Origin: Gemmobacter aquaticus
Lineage (GTDB): Bacteria; Pseudomonadota; Alphaproteobacteria; Rhodobacterales; Rhodobacteraceae
Reading direction: 5' to 3'
Length of the DNA: 64,000 nucleotides
NCBI RefSeq assembly: GCF_007859075.1
Contig: NZ_VOAK01000011.1
Span: 310,001-374,000 of the forward strand
The number at the start of each line of letters is the position of its first letter. Within the stretch, counting starts at the first letter, position 1. Shown here one piece after another: positions 18,722-28,488 of this stretch. Under the pieces are notes generated by a model that saw only the letters and a program-made list of their open reading frames with translations, was not told the DNA's origin and did no database searches. The translations under genes were made by a program, and so were the position numbers.

Positions 18722-21166
18722 TCAGGTCCCGCGCGGTTTGGCGCGCGTCGTCGGATCGGCTTCGCGCGGGTCGTCTGGCCAGGGGTGGCGCGGGTAGCGC
18801 CCGCGCATGTCACGCCGCACATCGGCATAGCTGTTGGTCCAGAACCCCGGCAGGTCTGCCGTCACCTGCACCGGCTTGCCGCCGGGCGAGAGCAGCGTGA
18901 TGCGCAGCGGCAGCCGCTTTGGCCCCACGGTCGGGTGGTTTGTCACGCCAAACAGTTCTTGCAGGCGCACCTCAATCCCCGGTGCCTCACCATCATAGTC
19001 AATGGGCACCTTGCGACCCAGGGGTGTCTCGAAATGCGAAGGCGCGAGCCTGTCGATCTCTTGCACCCCGTTCCAGCCAAGCAGGGCGCGGATCGGTTCG
19101 ACCAGATCAACCGCCCTGAGATCGGCCTCGGTGCGCCGACCACCAAGGAAGGGCAGCAGCGCTTCCGTTTGTAGCAACGCTGTCTCCGAAACATCAGGCA
19201 GATCGGCCCCATCGCGGCGACACAGCTCGATCCTCCGCGCCAGCCGCAGTGCCGCGGGCGACCAGGTCAAGCCGATCTGGCGCAGCCCATCCAGCGCGGC
19301 CTGCGCCAGTGCTTCGGGTGGTGCGTCGCTCCAGTGCCGATCGTCTAGGACCAGCGCCCCAAAGCGTTCCTGTCGCCGTGCCTGCAAGCGGCCATCGCGC
19401 TTTGACCATTCACAAAGGGTGTGCCAGTGAATTGCCGGCCCGAACAGGTCGCGGACTTCGGCCTCGGTGATAGGTGCCGCCTGCCGGATCGTGGCCTCGC
19501 GCAGGTCGCCGTCCAGATCGGTCGCGACCAGCAACCGCGCCGAGGAGAGCGGCTGCCCCGCCGCCATCGCCGCCCCCTTGCCGCCCGACAGAATCCAGCG
19601 CGGCACCTCGGACTTGCGGCGCAGGCCCACGCGGTCGGGGTAGGCCAGCGCTGCCATTTGCGCGAGGCTGAGGCCCGCGGGCTTTTCCGGCACGGCACGC
19701 TGCAGACGCCGCGCCTCTGCCCGGATCCGTTCGACCGTGCCGCGATGAACGGGGTGGCCATCGCGCTCAACGCGGCCCGGATCGCGCACCGCTGCCATCC
19801 GCAAAGCAAGATCGGCCGGCGCATCGCGAACCGGATCGCGTTCCGCGAGCAGGGCGGCCAGCGTTGCAGCATCTGCGCCGCCGCCCGCACGCAAGAGCAT
19901 ATGGCCAAGGCGCGGATGCAGGGGCAGGGCGGTGAGCGCGCGCCCGTGGTCGGTGATGCGGCCCTGATCATCCAATGCGTCAAGCTGTGAAAGCAGCGCC
20001 CGCGCCTCGGTCAGGACTCCGGGGTGGGGGGGTGTCAGGAATGGCAGATCGTCTGATCCCCAGGCGGCCAGTTCCAGCGCAAGACCCGCCAGGTCTCCGG
20101 CCGCGATTTCGGGCGGCGGAAAGGGCAGAAGTCCACCTTCCTCTCCTTTTGACCACAGCCGGTAACAGACCCCTTCGGCCACGCGGCCCGCGCGGCCCCG
20201 GCGCTGTTCGGCCTCGGCCTTCGTCACGCGTTCCGTCACCAGCCGCGCCATGCCCGAGGGGGCATCGAACCGCGCCCGCCGCGCGCGACCGCCATCCACC
20301 ACCACCCGGATATCCGGGATGGTGAGCGAGGTTTCGGCAATCGAGGTTGCCAGAACCACCTTGCGCATCCCCGGTGTCGCGGGGGCCAGCGCTGCGCGCT
20401 GTGCGGCAAACTCCATCGCGCCAAACAACGGGCGAATCTCGCAGCCCTTGAGGCCTTTCAGCAGCCCTTCGACGCGCCGGATTTCGCCCTCGCCTGGCAG
20501 AAAGACCAGAACGCCACCCTCGGGGCATTCCTCAATGGCGCGGATGACAAGCCCGGCGACAGCCTGATCAAATCGCGCCTTCGCCTCGAGCGGGCGCGGC
20601 AACCAGCGGGTTTCAACGGGAAAGGCGCGACCGGCCGAGGTGACAAGTGGCGCATCCCCCATCAGCGCGGCGACAGGTGCGGCATCCAGCGTCGCCGACA
20701 TGACGACCAGCATCAGATCTTCGCGCAGGGCGGCACGGACCTCCAGCGCAAGGGCGAGGCCAAGATCGGCGTTCAGACTGCGTTCGTGAAATTCATCGAA
20801 GAGGATCGCGCCCACGCCTTCAAGCGACGGGTCGGTTTGCAGCATCCGGGTCAGGATACCCTCGGTCACCACTTCGATCACGGTGTCGCGGCTGACTTTC
20901 GCCTCGCCCCGGATGCGATAGCCAACGCGGCCGCCCACCGGCTCACCCAGCGTTTCGGCCATGCGTTCGGCTGCGGCGCGCGCGGCCAGCCGGCGGGGTT
21001 CCAGCATGATGATGCGCCCATTGACGAGCCCGGCATCCATGATGGCCAGCGGTACGCGGGTCGTCTTGCCCGCGCCGGGTGGCGCCTGCAGCACCGCCAA
21101 CCCCCGCCCCTTCAGGGCAGAGATCAAGGCGGGCAACGCCTCATCGATGGGCAATGCTGTGGTCAT
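18722..21166 (-). CDS. hrpB: ATP-dependent helicase HrpB
   Basis: HrpB is a DEAH-box helicase of unclear RNA substrate. The 814-residue product has Walker A in LQAPPGAGKTTRVPL (K34), the Walker B variant DEFH in LFDEFHERS, SAT in VVMSATLDAA, and the family motif EQRRGRAGR followed by VCYRLW. The C-terminal HrpB domain ends FWTNSYADVRRDMRGRYPRHPWPDDP, as in true HrpB. ATG 21166 gives the usual N-terminus; the frame continues upstream through a repeat and was rejected there. It ends 2 bp from the convergent NIDO-Hint gene. Confidence 0.94.
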   Translation of the reverse strand: MTTALPIDEALPALISALKGRGLAVLQAPPGAGKTTRVPLAIMDAGLVNGRIIMLEPRRLAARAAAERMAETLGEPVGGRVGYRIRGEAKVSRDTVIEVVTEGILTRMLQTDPSLEGVGAILFDEFHERSLNADLGLALALEVRAALREDLMLVVMSATLDAAPVAALMGDAPLVTSAGRAFPVETRWLPRPLEAKARFDQAVAGLVIRAIEECPEGGVLVFLPGEGEIRRVEGLLKGLKGCEIRPLFGAMEFAAQRAALAPATPGMRKVVLATSIAETSLTIPDIRVVVDGGRARRARFDAPSGMARLVTERVTKAEAEQRRGRAGRVAEGVCYRLWSKGEEGGLLPFPPPEIAAGDLAGLALELAAWGSDDLPFLTPPHPGVLTEARALLSQLDALDDQGRITDHGRALTALPLHPRLGHMLLRAGGGADAATLAALLAERDPVRDAPADLALRMAAVRDPGRVERDGHPVHRGTVERIRAEARRLQRAVPEKPAGLSLAQMAALAYPDRVGLRRKSEVPRWILSGGKGAAMAAGQPLSSARLLVATDLDGDLREATIRQAAPITEAEVRDLFGPAIHWHTLCEWSKRDGRLQARRQERFGALVLDDRHWSDAPPEALAQAALDGLRQIGLTWSPAALRLARRIELCRRDGADLPDVSETALLQTEALLPFLGGRRTEADLRAVDLVEPIRALLGWNGVQEIDRLAPSHFETPLGRKVPIDYDGEAPGIEVRLQELFGVTNHPTVGPKRLPLRITLLSPGGKPVQVTADLPGFWTNSYADVRRDMRGRYPRHPWPDDPREADPTTRAKPRGT

Positions 21167-21234
21167 TGGGCCCCCTTTTACGCGGCTCCTCTTTTCCGCA
21201 AGCCGGGCCGCGGCGCAAGCGGGAAGCGCGAAGG

Positions 21235-21289
21235 GGGTATTTTTGCCAAGAGTAAAGCGCGTGGTTGCTTCCTCTTGGCTCAAATACCC
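21235..21289. repeat. Palindromic form of the intergenic repeat (copy 6)
   Basis: Two inverted arms, GGGTATTTTTGCCAAGAG and CTCTTGGCTCAAATACCC, differ at 2 positions and enclose 19 bases. A nearly identical palindrome lies at 45310-45368. The arm resembles the TATTT...AAGAAGAAG part of the other copies. It lies between hrpB and the glutamine-synthetase-like gene and could fold into a transcription-stopping hairpin. Confidence 0.7.
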
Positions 21290-21318
21290 AACATCCGCCG
21301 GAGGGGCCGGGCGCGTCG

Positions 21319-22713
21319 TCAGACGGTGTGGAGGTAGAGGTCGAAGTCCACCTCGGACACCGTGCGCGCGACACGGCCGTACTCGGCGGCCTTGATCGCG
21401 GTGAAGGTGCGGTGCATATCCTCGCCCAAGGCATCCTTGAGGAAGGCAGAGCCCTTGGCCGCCTCGATGGCCGAGCGCCAGTCGACCGGGATCGGAGGGG
21501 CGTCCTGTCCGCCCTCATAGCCGTTGCCGGTGGTTTCAGGACCGGGATTGATCTTCTCGATCAGGCCTTTGCGGAGACCTGCCAGAACCGTTGCAGCAAC
21601 GAGGTATGGGTTCGCGTCAACCCCGGCAGGGCGATGCTCGATCCGCCGGGCGCGGATGTCACCGGCCGGAATACGCAGCGCGACCGAGCGGTTGTTCACC
21701 CCCCAGGTCGGGCTGACCGGGGCGTAGCTTTGCGAGGAGAACCGCCGCCAGCTATTGGCGTGGGGGGCAAAGACCAGCATGGATTCGCCCATGGTCGCGC
21801 GCAGCCCGCCAAGCGCGTGCAGGATGGTATCGGACCATTGGCCCTCTTTCTCCTCCATGAATACGTTGTGGCCCTTGTCGTCTTGCAGCGACACGTGGAA
21901 ATGCATGCCCGAGCCTGCGTAATCCTCGTTCGGCTTGGCCATGAAGCAGGCGGTCACGCCATGGGCGCGGGCCTGGGCGCGGACGATGCGCTTCAGGCGC
22001 ATCAGGTCATCAGCGGCCTGCATCACGTCTTCGCGGTAATGCAGGGTCAGCTCATACTGGCCGGGGGCGTATTCCGAGATCATCGTCTCGGCGGTGATGC
22101 CCGATTTCCCGGCGGCGGCGTAGATATCAGAGAAAAGCGGCAGCATGCCGTGCAGGTGATCAACCGAATAGACCTCGGTCTTGGTCGAGGGGCGGCCATC
22201 CAGCACGTCGCGGGCGGGCACCATCTTGCCGCGCGCATCGCGTTCGTTCGACAGCAGGAAGAATTCAAGCTCGAAGGCCCCAGCCGGATGCAGGCCCATT
22301 TCGGCCAGCGCCTCGACCTGCCGTTGCAGGGCATGGCGCGGGTCCGAGGTCATCTTGTGACCATCAAGGTCATACATTGACATGAAGACCTCGCCCCGCG
22401 GCGGCGTGGTATTGTGCAGCGGCTTGAGACTGCCAGGGATGGGCCATGCGCGCAGGTCACCGTCGCCCTGATCCCAGATCAGCCCGGTCTCGTGCACGTC
22501 CTCACCGCAGATATCGAGGCCGAGGATCGAGATCGGCAGGTGGCGCCCGTTCTTGTAGAACGACAGCAGTTCATGCCGGCGGATGATCTTGCCACGACCA
22601 ATGCCGTTGGCGTCGTGCAGCACGATGTCAAAGGCCTCGATCTCGGGATGGGCGGCCAGAAAGGCCTCGGCCTCGGCCAGGGTCGAACCGGAAGGGGAAT
22701 GCGTGTCGGTCAT
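21319..22713 (-). CDS. Glutamine synthetase family protein (gamma-glutamylpolyamine synthetase-like)
   Basis: The 464-residue product is a ligase of the glutamine-synthetase fold: AFELEFFLL and GQYELTL carry metal-binding glutamates, GMHFHVSLQD carries the ATP/ammonia-site histidine, and NRSVALRIP the substrate-site arginine. The length and lack of the adenylylation tail match the GlnA-like/PuuA group that glutamylates amines rather than the housekeeping GlnA. It is followed three bases upstream in the same direction by an aminotransferase gene, a pairing seen in polyamine or amino-acid catabolism. The exact amine is unknown. Confidence 0.82.
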   Translation of the reverse strand: MTDTHSPSGSTLAEAEAFLAAHPEIEAFDIVLHDANGIGRGKIIRRHELLSFYKNGRHLPISILGLDICGEDVHETGLIWDQGDGDLRAWPIPGSLKPLHNTTPPRGEVFMSMYDLDGHKMTSDPRHALQRQVEALAEMGLHPAGAFELEFFLLSNERDARGKMVPARDVLDGRPSTKTEVYSVDHLHGMLPLFSDIYAAAGKSGITAETMISEYAPGQYELTLHYREDVMQAADDLMRLKRIVRAQARAHGVTACFMAKPNEDYAGSGMHFHVSLQDDKGHNVFMEEKEGQWSDTILHALGGLRATMGESMLVFAPHANSWRRFSSQSYAPVSPTWGVNNRSVALRIPAGDIRARRIEHRPAGVDANPYLVAATVLAGLRKGLIEKINPGPETTGNGYEGGQDAPPIPVDWRSAIEAAKGSAFLKDALGEDMHRTFTAIKAAEYGRVARTVSEVDFDLYLHTV

Positions 22714-22716
22714 GTT

Positions 22717-24084
22717 TCAGAACAGTTCGGTAAGGATTTCGTCAAAGGCGGCGATCAGGCGGTCGATCTGCTTTTTGCGCGTTGCGGGGCTGACGAGCAT
22801 CATGTTGTGGAAGGGCGCGATCAGGCAGCCGCGGTTTAGAAGCGCGGTGTGAAGGACCGCCTCGACCGCATGCTGATGCGCGGCGGCGGCTTCGGTGCCG
22901 TTCTTCAGCGGGCCGGGGGCGCAGATGAATTCAACCCGCGCGCCCACACGCACTACATGCCAGGGGGCGCCGTGTTTCTCGATCACCTTCTGCAGGCCCC
23001 GGGCCAGCCGCTCGGCACCCTTTTCCATATGGGCATAGGCCTTGGGGGTCATCACTTCGGACAGGTTTGCCGTCAGGCAGGCAAACTGCATGGGGTTTGC
23101 CGAAAGCGTGGTCCCCATACCGGAATGGCCAGCGGCGCGCGTGGCGTCATAGGCAGCAAAGCGCTCGGCCACGGCCGGACGCAAACCCCAGAGGGCCGTG
23201 GGCATGCCACCCGCCACGCATTTGCCGACGACGAAGATATCGGGGTTCAGGCCATGAACGCGGGTATATCCGCCGTAACCGGAGGAAATGGTGTGGGTTT
23301 CGTCGATGATCAGCAGGGCGCCATATTGGCTGGCAAGCGCGCGCAGCCCGTCATGGAAGCCCGGATCTGGCAAGACCATGCAGGAATTGGTCATCACAGG
23401 CTCGGTCAGGATCGCGGCGATCTCGCCGGTCTTGAGCGCGGCCTCGACGCCCTTCAGATCGTTGAACTCGACGGCCGTCGCGCTCTGCGTCAGGTCGAAG
23501 GCCTGTCCGACCAGACCCCGGCGCGCCTGCGTCTTGCCGTCCTGCAACTCGACCATCGTGTCGTCCAGCGTGCCGTGGTAGCAGCCGTTGAACACCAGCA
23601 CCTTGCGCCGTCCGGTGACCGCGCGGGCGACCTTGAGCGCGCAGCGGTTGGCGTCGGTCGCGGTGGTTGCGATCTGCCATTGGAAGTCGCCGAAGATCTC
23701 GGTCATCAGGGCCGCCGCCTGCAGCGCAGCCTCGGTCGGTAGCATGTAGGTCAGGCCGTTCCGGGCCTGTTGGCGAATGGCACGGGCGACCGGCTCGGGC
23801 GAATGGCCGAACATCGAGCCGGTATCGCCGAGGCAGAAATCGTCGATCTCGAACCCGTCGATATCCGTCAGGTGCGCGCCCTTGGCCTTTGCCACAAGCA
23901 TCGGGAAGGGCATCGACCAGTCCTTCATCCAATGCATCGGCACACCACCGAGGAAGCGGTCGCTGCCCGCGGCAAGCGCCGCCTGCGTGCGGGGGCGGCC
24001 TTTGGCAAAGCGTTTCGCCTCGCGTGTTTTCATGGCATCAAGACGGTCGCGGCGCACGCCGGCAATCAGGGCAGAGTCGAGCAT
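22717..24084 (-). CDS. Class-III aminotransferase
   Basis: The 455-residue product has the PLP fold-type I pattern: VFNGCYHGTLDD, LTEPVMTN, LLIIDETHTISSG (D261) and the PLP lysine in FVVGKCVAGGMPTALWG (K288). It resembles glutamate-1-semialdehyde aminomutase and amine:2-oxo-acid transaminases more than ArgD. The start at 24084 has CGGAGG four bases upstream; an upstream extension was rejected. It ends three bases before the glutamine-synthetase-like gene, so the two form an operon with a probable shared amine-catabolic role. A nine-of-ten FNR-like site lies at 24121-24134 upstream of it. Confidence 0.82.
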   Translation of the reverse strand: MLDSALIAGVRRDRLDAMKTREAKRFAKGRPRTQAALAAGSDRFLGGVPMHWMKDWSMPFPMLVAKAKGAHLTDIDGFEIDDFCLGDTGSMFGHSPEPVARAIRQQARNGLTYMLPTEAALQAAALMTEIFGDFQWQIATTATDANRCALKVARAVTGRRKVLVFNGCYHGTLDDTMVELQDGKTQARRGLVGQAFDLTQSATAVEFNDLKGVEAALKTGEIAAILTEPVMTNSCMVLPDPGFHDGLRALASQYGALLIIDETHTISSGYGGYTRVHGLNPDIFVVGKCVAGGMPTALWGLRPAVAERFAAYDATRAAGHSGMGTTLSANPMQFACLTANLSEVMTPKAYAHMEKGAERLARGLQKVIEKHGAPWHVVRVGARVEFICAPGPLKNGTEAAAAHQHAVEAVLHTALLNRGCLIAPFHNMMLVSPATRKKQIDRLIAAFDEILTELF

Positions 24085-24213
24085 GGGACCTCCGAGGTTT
24101 CGGGTCTTATGCGGCTTAATTTGATCAAATTCAAGAGCCATCGCATGTGTCCGGTGCTTGACGATGGACAGGCGTGCCGTTAGGCGGCTTGCGCCGATGC
24201 GACGGAGACGCAG

Positions 24214-24921
24214 ATGACCGATGAGACCAGCCAGCCGACCGAACGGCGCAACTTTTACGGCCGTGTGCATGGCAAGACCCTGCGCGCCAGCCAGAAGCAG
24301 TATCTGGCCGAGGATCTGGAGCGTCTGACGCTGCCCGGTGTGACGGCGGCCGACAATCCGTCGCGCGCGCCTCTTGATGTGGCGGCGCTGACCGGCGGGC
24401 GACCACTATGGCTTGAGGTCGGCTTTGGCGGCGGCGAGCATCTGGTGCATATGGCCGCGCGCTATCCCGAGGTCTTCCTGATTGGATGCGAGCCTTTTGT
24501 GAACGGCGTCGCGATGCTCTTGGGCAAGATCCGCGCGGCGGGCGCCGACAATCTGGTGATCCACCCCGGCGACGTGCGCGATCTGTTCGACGTGCTGCCT
24601 GCCGCCTGCCTGGACAAGTGCTTTCTGAATTACCCCGATCCATGGCCCAAGGCGCGCCATCATCGCCGCCGTTTCGTGACGCCGGGCTATCTGCAACTGC
24701 TGGCGCGCGCGATGAAGCCGGGGGCCGAGTTCCGCGTGGCGACCGACATTCCCGACTACGTGCGCCAGACGCTGGAAGAGGTGCCGCAGGCGGGTTTTGA
24801 TCTGGTGTCACAGACCGGGCAGGGCGGCGAATGGTCCGACTGGATTTCGACCCGCTACGAGCAAAAGGCGCTGCGCGAGGGCCGCTTCCCGCATTACCTG
24901 ACCTTCCGGCGACAGGGCTAG
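24214..24921 (+). CDS. trmB: tRNA (guanine-N7-)-methyltransferase TrmB
   Basis: TrmB methylates G46 of tRNAs using SAM. The 235-residue product has the SAM-binding motif LEVGFGGGEHLVHMA, EPFVNGVA, and the family stretch FLNYPDPWPKARHHRRRFV. N-terminal NFYGRVHGK and C-terminal STRYEQKALREGR are characteristic. It is divergent from the aminotransferase gene with a 129-bp gap. The length is standard. Confidence 0.96.
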   Translation: MTDETSQPTERRNFYGRVHGKTLRASQKQYLAEDLERLTLPGVTAADNPSRAPLDVAALTGGRPLWLEVGFGGGEHLVHMAARYPEVFLIGCEPFVNGVAMLLGKIRAAGADNLVIHPGDVRDLFDVLPAACLDKCFLNYPDPWPKARHHRRRFVTPGYLQLLARAMKPGAEFRVATDIPDYVRQTLEEVPQAGFDLVSQTGQGGEWSDWISTRYEQKALREGRFPHYLTFRRQG

Positions 24922-24963
24922 TCCGCGCAACGCGCGCAGGCTTAGGCCGGTGTTTGCAGCACG

Positions 24964-24995
24964 GGGGCAAGGCTCCGGGCATCTTGCCCCGGAGC
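24964..24995 (+). promoter_or_regulatory. Overlapping alternative hairpins covering the amidohydrolase ribosome-binding site
   Basis: Hairpin A pairs GGGGCAAG (24964-24971) with CTTGCCCC (24983-24990). Hairpin B pairs GCTCCGGG (24972-24979) with CCCGGAGC (24988-24995). They share 24988-24990, so they exclude each other. B covers the GGAG (24991-24994) that lies five bases before the ATG at 25000; A leaves it free. This is the layout of a translational switch, though function is inference. Confidence 0.4.
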
Positions 24996-24999
24996 GCCC

Positions 25000-26058
25000 A
25001 TGTCAGAGCCCAAGCTGCGTATCACGAACTGCCACACCCATACCTTTACTGCCGCCGATGTGCCGATGCGCTATCCGCATCTGGCGCTGGTTCCATTCAA
25101 GCGCCGGCCCTGGCTGATCCGAGGTCTGTGTCTTGGTGCCCGGATTCTCGGGCAAGAGGGCGCTGCGGCAGCCCTGAGACGCCTCTACCGCTTTCAGCAG
25201 GATGCGGCATCCGGGCGGCAGGCCGAGATCTTTGCCCGGCTGGTGGCGCAATACCCCAAAGGCACGCGGTTCGTGGTGCTGCCCATGCAGATGGCGGGCA
25301 TGGGGCATGGCCGCGTCGCGCGCGATCTGGCTGCGCAGCATGATGAACTGGCGGCGTTGGCGGCGGCCTGGCCCGGCCTTGTGATCCCCTTTGCCACCTG
25401 CGATCCCCGCCTGCCCGGTGCGGCGAACGAGGTGCGCCGCTGCATCGAGGATCTGGGGTTTCGCGGCCTGAAGCTTTACCCCCGGATCGGCTATGCGCCT
25501 GACCATCCGGTCCTGATGCGCGAGATCTATCCGATGCTGAACGCGCGCGGGCTTGCCGTGGTCAGCCATTGCTCGCGCGGCGGGGTGACGGGTCGGATCT
25601 CACGCCAGCAGGCCGATGCCTTTTCGGCCCCCATGGCCTTTGCGCCCGTCCTGCGTGCCTTTCCAGCAATGCAGGTGAACCTTGCCCATTTCGGCGGTCA
25701 GTCCGACTGGGAGAGCTATATCGCCGAAGGGATCGACCCTTATCGCCCCGGCGCGACCGAGGGGAACTTCATGGTCAGCCTGCGCGCGATGATCGAAAGC
25801 GGAGACTTTCCGAACCTGTGGAGCGATGTGTCCTATACTCTCTTTCAGTCTGACGCCTTTGTACCGTTTCTGCGCATGTTTCTTGATCACCCCCGCGTGC
25901 GGTCGCGCACGCTGTTCGGGTCGGACTTCTACATGACGCGGCAGGAGTCGTTGTCTGAACGCGCGGCCTCGGTGCGGTTGCGCGCGGGGCTGGGGGAGGC
26001 ACTGTTCCGGCAGATCGCCGAGGTCAACCCCGAGGTCTGGCTGGGTGAGCGCCCCTAG
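25000..26058 (+). CDS. Amidohydrolase-family (TIM-barrel) protein
   Basis: The 352-residue protein has the amidohydrolase-2 pattern: metal histidines H12 and H14 in NCHTHTF, later [16 protein letters not shown] and [11 protein letters not shown], the last aspartate being the likely catalytic base. This fold covers decarboxylases and hydrolases, so the substrate is unknown. Residues 100-160 ([18 protein letters not shown]) fit the barrel. The start has GGAG five bases upstream, inside the hairpins described at 24964-24995. It is not obviously in an operon; aroA follows 94 bp later. Confidence 0.78.
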   Translation: MSEPKLRITNCHTHTFTAADVPMRYPHLALVPFKRRPWLIRGLCLGARILGQEGAAAALRRLYRFQQDAASGRQAEIFARLVAQYPKGTRFVVLPMQMAGMGHGRVARDLAAQHDELAALAAAWPGLVIPFATCDPRLPGAANEVRRCIEDLGFRGLKLYPRIGYAPDHPVLMREIYPMLNARGLAVVSHCSRGGVTGRISRQQADAFSAPMAFAPVLRAFPAMQVNLAHFGGQSDWESYIAEGIDPYRPGATEGNFMVSLRAMIESGDFPNLWSDVSYTLFQSDAFVPFLRMFLDHPRVRSRTLFGSDFYMTRQESLSERAASVRLRAGLGEALFRQIAEVNPEVWLGERP

Positions 26059-26152
26059 CTCACGTGATTTTTCGGCAAAAACGGGGGGCGGTGCTGGACC
26101 GGACCTGCCGCTTGCGCTAACGCCATTGCCGAAGATTGAAAGGGAGTGCCTG

Positions 26153-27499
26153 ATGTCCGGCCATGGTGACGCGCAACCGATGACTGCCCGCAAATCGGGC
26201 CCACTGAAAGGCACCGCCGCAGTGCCCGGTGACAAGTCGATCAGCCACCGGGCGCTGATCTTCGGTGCGATGGCCGTGGGCGAGACGAAGATCACGGGCC
26301 TTCTGGAAGGGCAGGATGTGCTTGATACCGCCAAGGCCATGCGCGCCTTCGGGGCTGAGGTGACGCAGCACGGGCCGGGTGCGTGGTCGGTGCATGGCGT
26401 TGGGGTTGGCGGCTTTCGCGAACCTGCCGATGTGATTGATTGTGGTAACTCGGGCACCGGTGTGCGCCTCATCATGGGCACCATGGCCACGACGGCGATG
26501 ACCGCGACCTTCACAGGTGACGCAAGCTTGCGCAAGCGCCCGATGGGCCGCGTCACCGATCCGCTCGCGCTGTTTGGCGCGCGGGCCTACGGACGCCAGG
26601 GTGGACGGTTGCCGATGACGATTGTGGGGGCGGCAAATCCGGTGCCTGTGCGCTATGCCTTGCCGGTCGCCAGTGCCCAGGTGAAGTCCGCCGTGCTGCT
26701 TGCTGGCCTCAATGCGCCGGGCGAGACGGTGGTGATCGAGCGCGAACCGACGCGCGACCATTCGGAACGGATGCTTGTCGGCTTCGGTGCGGAACTGAAT
26801 GTCGAACGCGGCCCCGAAGGCCATGTCATCACTCTGAAGGGGCGGCCGGAATTGCGGCCCCAGACAGTGGCCGTGCCGCGCGACCCAAGCTCCGCCGCCT
26901 TTCCGGTCTGTGCGGCGCTGATCGTTGAGGGATCTGACATTCTGGTGCCCGGCGTCAGCCAAAACCTGACGCGCAATGGTCTTTACCTCACGCTGGTCGA
27001 GATGGGCGCCGAGATCGAGTTTCTCGACCCCCGCGAAGAGGGCGGTGAGCCGGTCGCGGACCTGCGCGTGCGCTTCTCGGGCAGCATGAAGGGCATCGAG
27101 GTGCCGCCGGAACGCGCGCCCAGCATGATCGACGAATATCCGATCCTGTCGGTCGTCGCGGCTTTCGCCGAAGGCCCGACCGTGATGCGCGGCGTCAAGG
27201 AGCTGCGCGTCAAGGAATCCGACCGGATCGACGCTATGGCCCGTGGGCTTGAGGCCTGTGGCGTCAGGATCGAAGAGGATGAGGATACGCTGATCGTGCA
27301 TGGCATGGGGGCAGGCGGGATGCCGGGTGGCGCGACCGCGAAGACCCACCTCGACCACCGCATCGCGATGAGCTTTCTGGTGGCCGGCATGGCGGCGCAA
27401 AAGCCGGTCTCGGTTGATGACGCCTCGCCCATCGTTACCTCGTTCCCGATCTTTGAAGCCTTGATGAGTGGGCTTGGGGCAACGCTGGAGCGCGGATGA
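26153..27499 (+). CDS. aroA: 3-phosphoshikimate 1-carboxyvinyltransferase (EPSP synthase) AroA
   Basis: AroA makes EPSP from shikimate-3-phosphate and PEP in the shikimate pathway. The 448-residue product has [11 protein letters not shown], the GNSGTGVRL and RPMGRV blocks, [25 protein letters not shown] and [10 protein letters not shown]. It starts at ATG 26153 ([10 protein letters not shown]) with AAGGGAG upstream. The 4-bp stop/start overlap with the next gene (ATGA) shows coupling. Context: first gene of the aroA-ATP-grasp-cmk operon. Confidence 0.97.
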   Translation: MSGHGDAQPMTARKSGPLKGTAAVPGDKSISHRALIFGAMAVGETKITGLLEGQDVLDTAKAMRAFGAEVTQHGPGAWSVHGVGVGGFREPADVIDCGNSGTGVRLIMGTMATTAMTATFTGDASLRKRPMGRVTDPLALFGARAYGRQGGRLPMTIVGAANPVPVRYALPVASAQVKSAVLLAGLNAPGETVVIEREPTRDHSERMLVGFGAELNVERGPEGHVITLKGRPELRPQTVAVPRDPSSAAFPVCAALIVEGSDILVPGVSQNLTRNGLYLTLVEMGAEIEFLDPREEGGEPVADLRVRFSGSMKGIEVPPERAPSMIDEYPILSVVAAFAEGPTVMRGVKELRVKESDRIDAMARGLEACGVRIEEDEDTLIVHGMGAGGMPGGATAKTHLDHRIAMSFLVAGMAAQKPVSVDDASPIVTSFPIFEALMSGLGATLERG

Positions 27500-28488
27500 A
27501 AGATCTGTTGCGGCGTGCATTGCGCCGGGGATGGCTGATGCTGAACCGCTCTCCCGCCGACCGTCGGGACGAGCTTCTGGCCTGGTGGGATGCCCGGCGC
27601 GGATATCCGCGTCTGCACAACCAGTTCCGCAAGCGTCTGGGGTACGATCTGAACCTCGATGCCCCGAAGACGATGAACGAAAAGGTCCAGTGGCGGAAGA
27701 TCCACGATCGCCGTCCGCTCTACCGTACGCTTGCCGACAAATATGCCGTGCGGGGGTATGTGGCGAAGCGGCTTGGAAAGGATCGTGCAGACGCTCTGTT
27801 CCCGCGCCTTCTTGGGGTGACGATGCGCCCGACCGAGGCATGGCTGCGCCAGTTTGGTACGCCGGTCGTCTTCAAGGCCAACCACGGAACCGGGTGGAAC
27901 GTGTTTCTGCGTTCGGGCGATACGCCAGATTATCCCGCCATCTTGCGCCAGCTGCGTGGCTGGCTGCGACAGCGCTATGGCTGGCGCAAGCAGGAATGGG
28001 CCTATTGGGGTATCACCCCCCGCATCATCGCCGAAGAGCTGCTGCTGACGCCGGACGGACGCGTGGCAGACGACATCAAGCTTTGGATGTTCAAGGGAAA
28101 ATGCCGCCATCTGCAGCTGGACCATGACCGCTTCGGGTCGCATTCCGAGATTTTCATGACACCAGACTGGCAGCCCATTCCCATGCGGATGCGCGTCAAG
28201 GGAGAGCTGACCGAGGCTCCGCGCCCGGCTCAACTGGACCAGATGATCGCCATCGCCGAAGAGCTGTCGCGGGGGTTGGATTTTATTCGCGTCGATTTTC
28301 TTTACACGACCGATCGCTTTGCCCTGAATGAGCTGACGGTTTATCGTGGCAGCGGGCTAACCCCATTTCATCCCCGCCGCTATGACCGGCAACTCGGGGC
28401 GATGTGGACCCTGCCGCGAAGGGCCGGGCAGAACAAAGCCAATGCGCCCGCCGAGGGCCGGGCCGGAAAAGGGGCGGGGCAGCAATGA
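27496..28488 (+). CDS. TupA-like ATP-grasp protein
   Basis: The 330-residue product matches the TupA-like ATP-grasp family: [42 protein letters not shown] (nucleotide-binding), and [25 protein letters not shown] near the end, with the metal-binding D and E/N. Relatives ligate carboxylates to amines in polysaccharide or peptide decoration. The substrate is unknown. It overlaps aroA and cmk by 4 bases each, so it is translationally coupled to both although it has no obvious metabolic link. The C-terminal ~20 residues are low complexity. Confidence 0.82.
   Translation: MKDLLRRALRRGWLMLNRSPADRRDELLAWWDARRGYPRLHNQFRKRLGYDLNLDAPKTMNEKVQWRKIHDRRPLYRTLADKYAVRGYVAKRLGKDRADALFPRLLGVTMRPTEAWLRQFGTPVVFKANHGTGWNVFLRSGDTPDYPAILRQLRGWLRQRYGWRKQEWAYWGITPRIIAEELLLTPDGRVADDIKLWMFKGKCRHLQLDHDRFGSHSEIFMTPDWQPIPMRMRVKGELTEAPRPAQLDQMIAIAEELSRGLDFIRVDFLYTTDRFALNELTVYRGSGLTPFHPRRYDRQLGAMWTLPRRAGQNKANAPAEGRAGKGAGQQ

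Noticed and set aside
26117-27841. 574-residue minus-strand frame across aroA
   Set aside because: Antisense shadow of aroA and the TupA-like gene; no family match and no ribosome-binding site.
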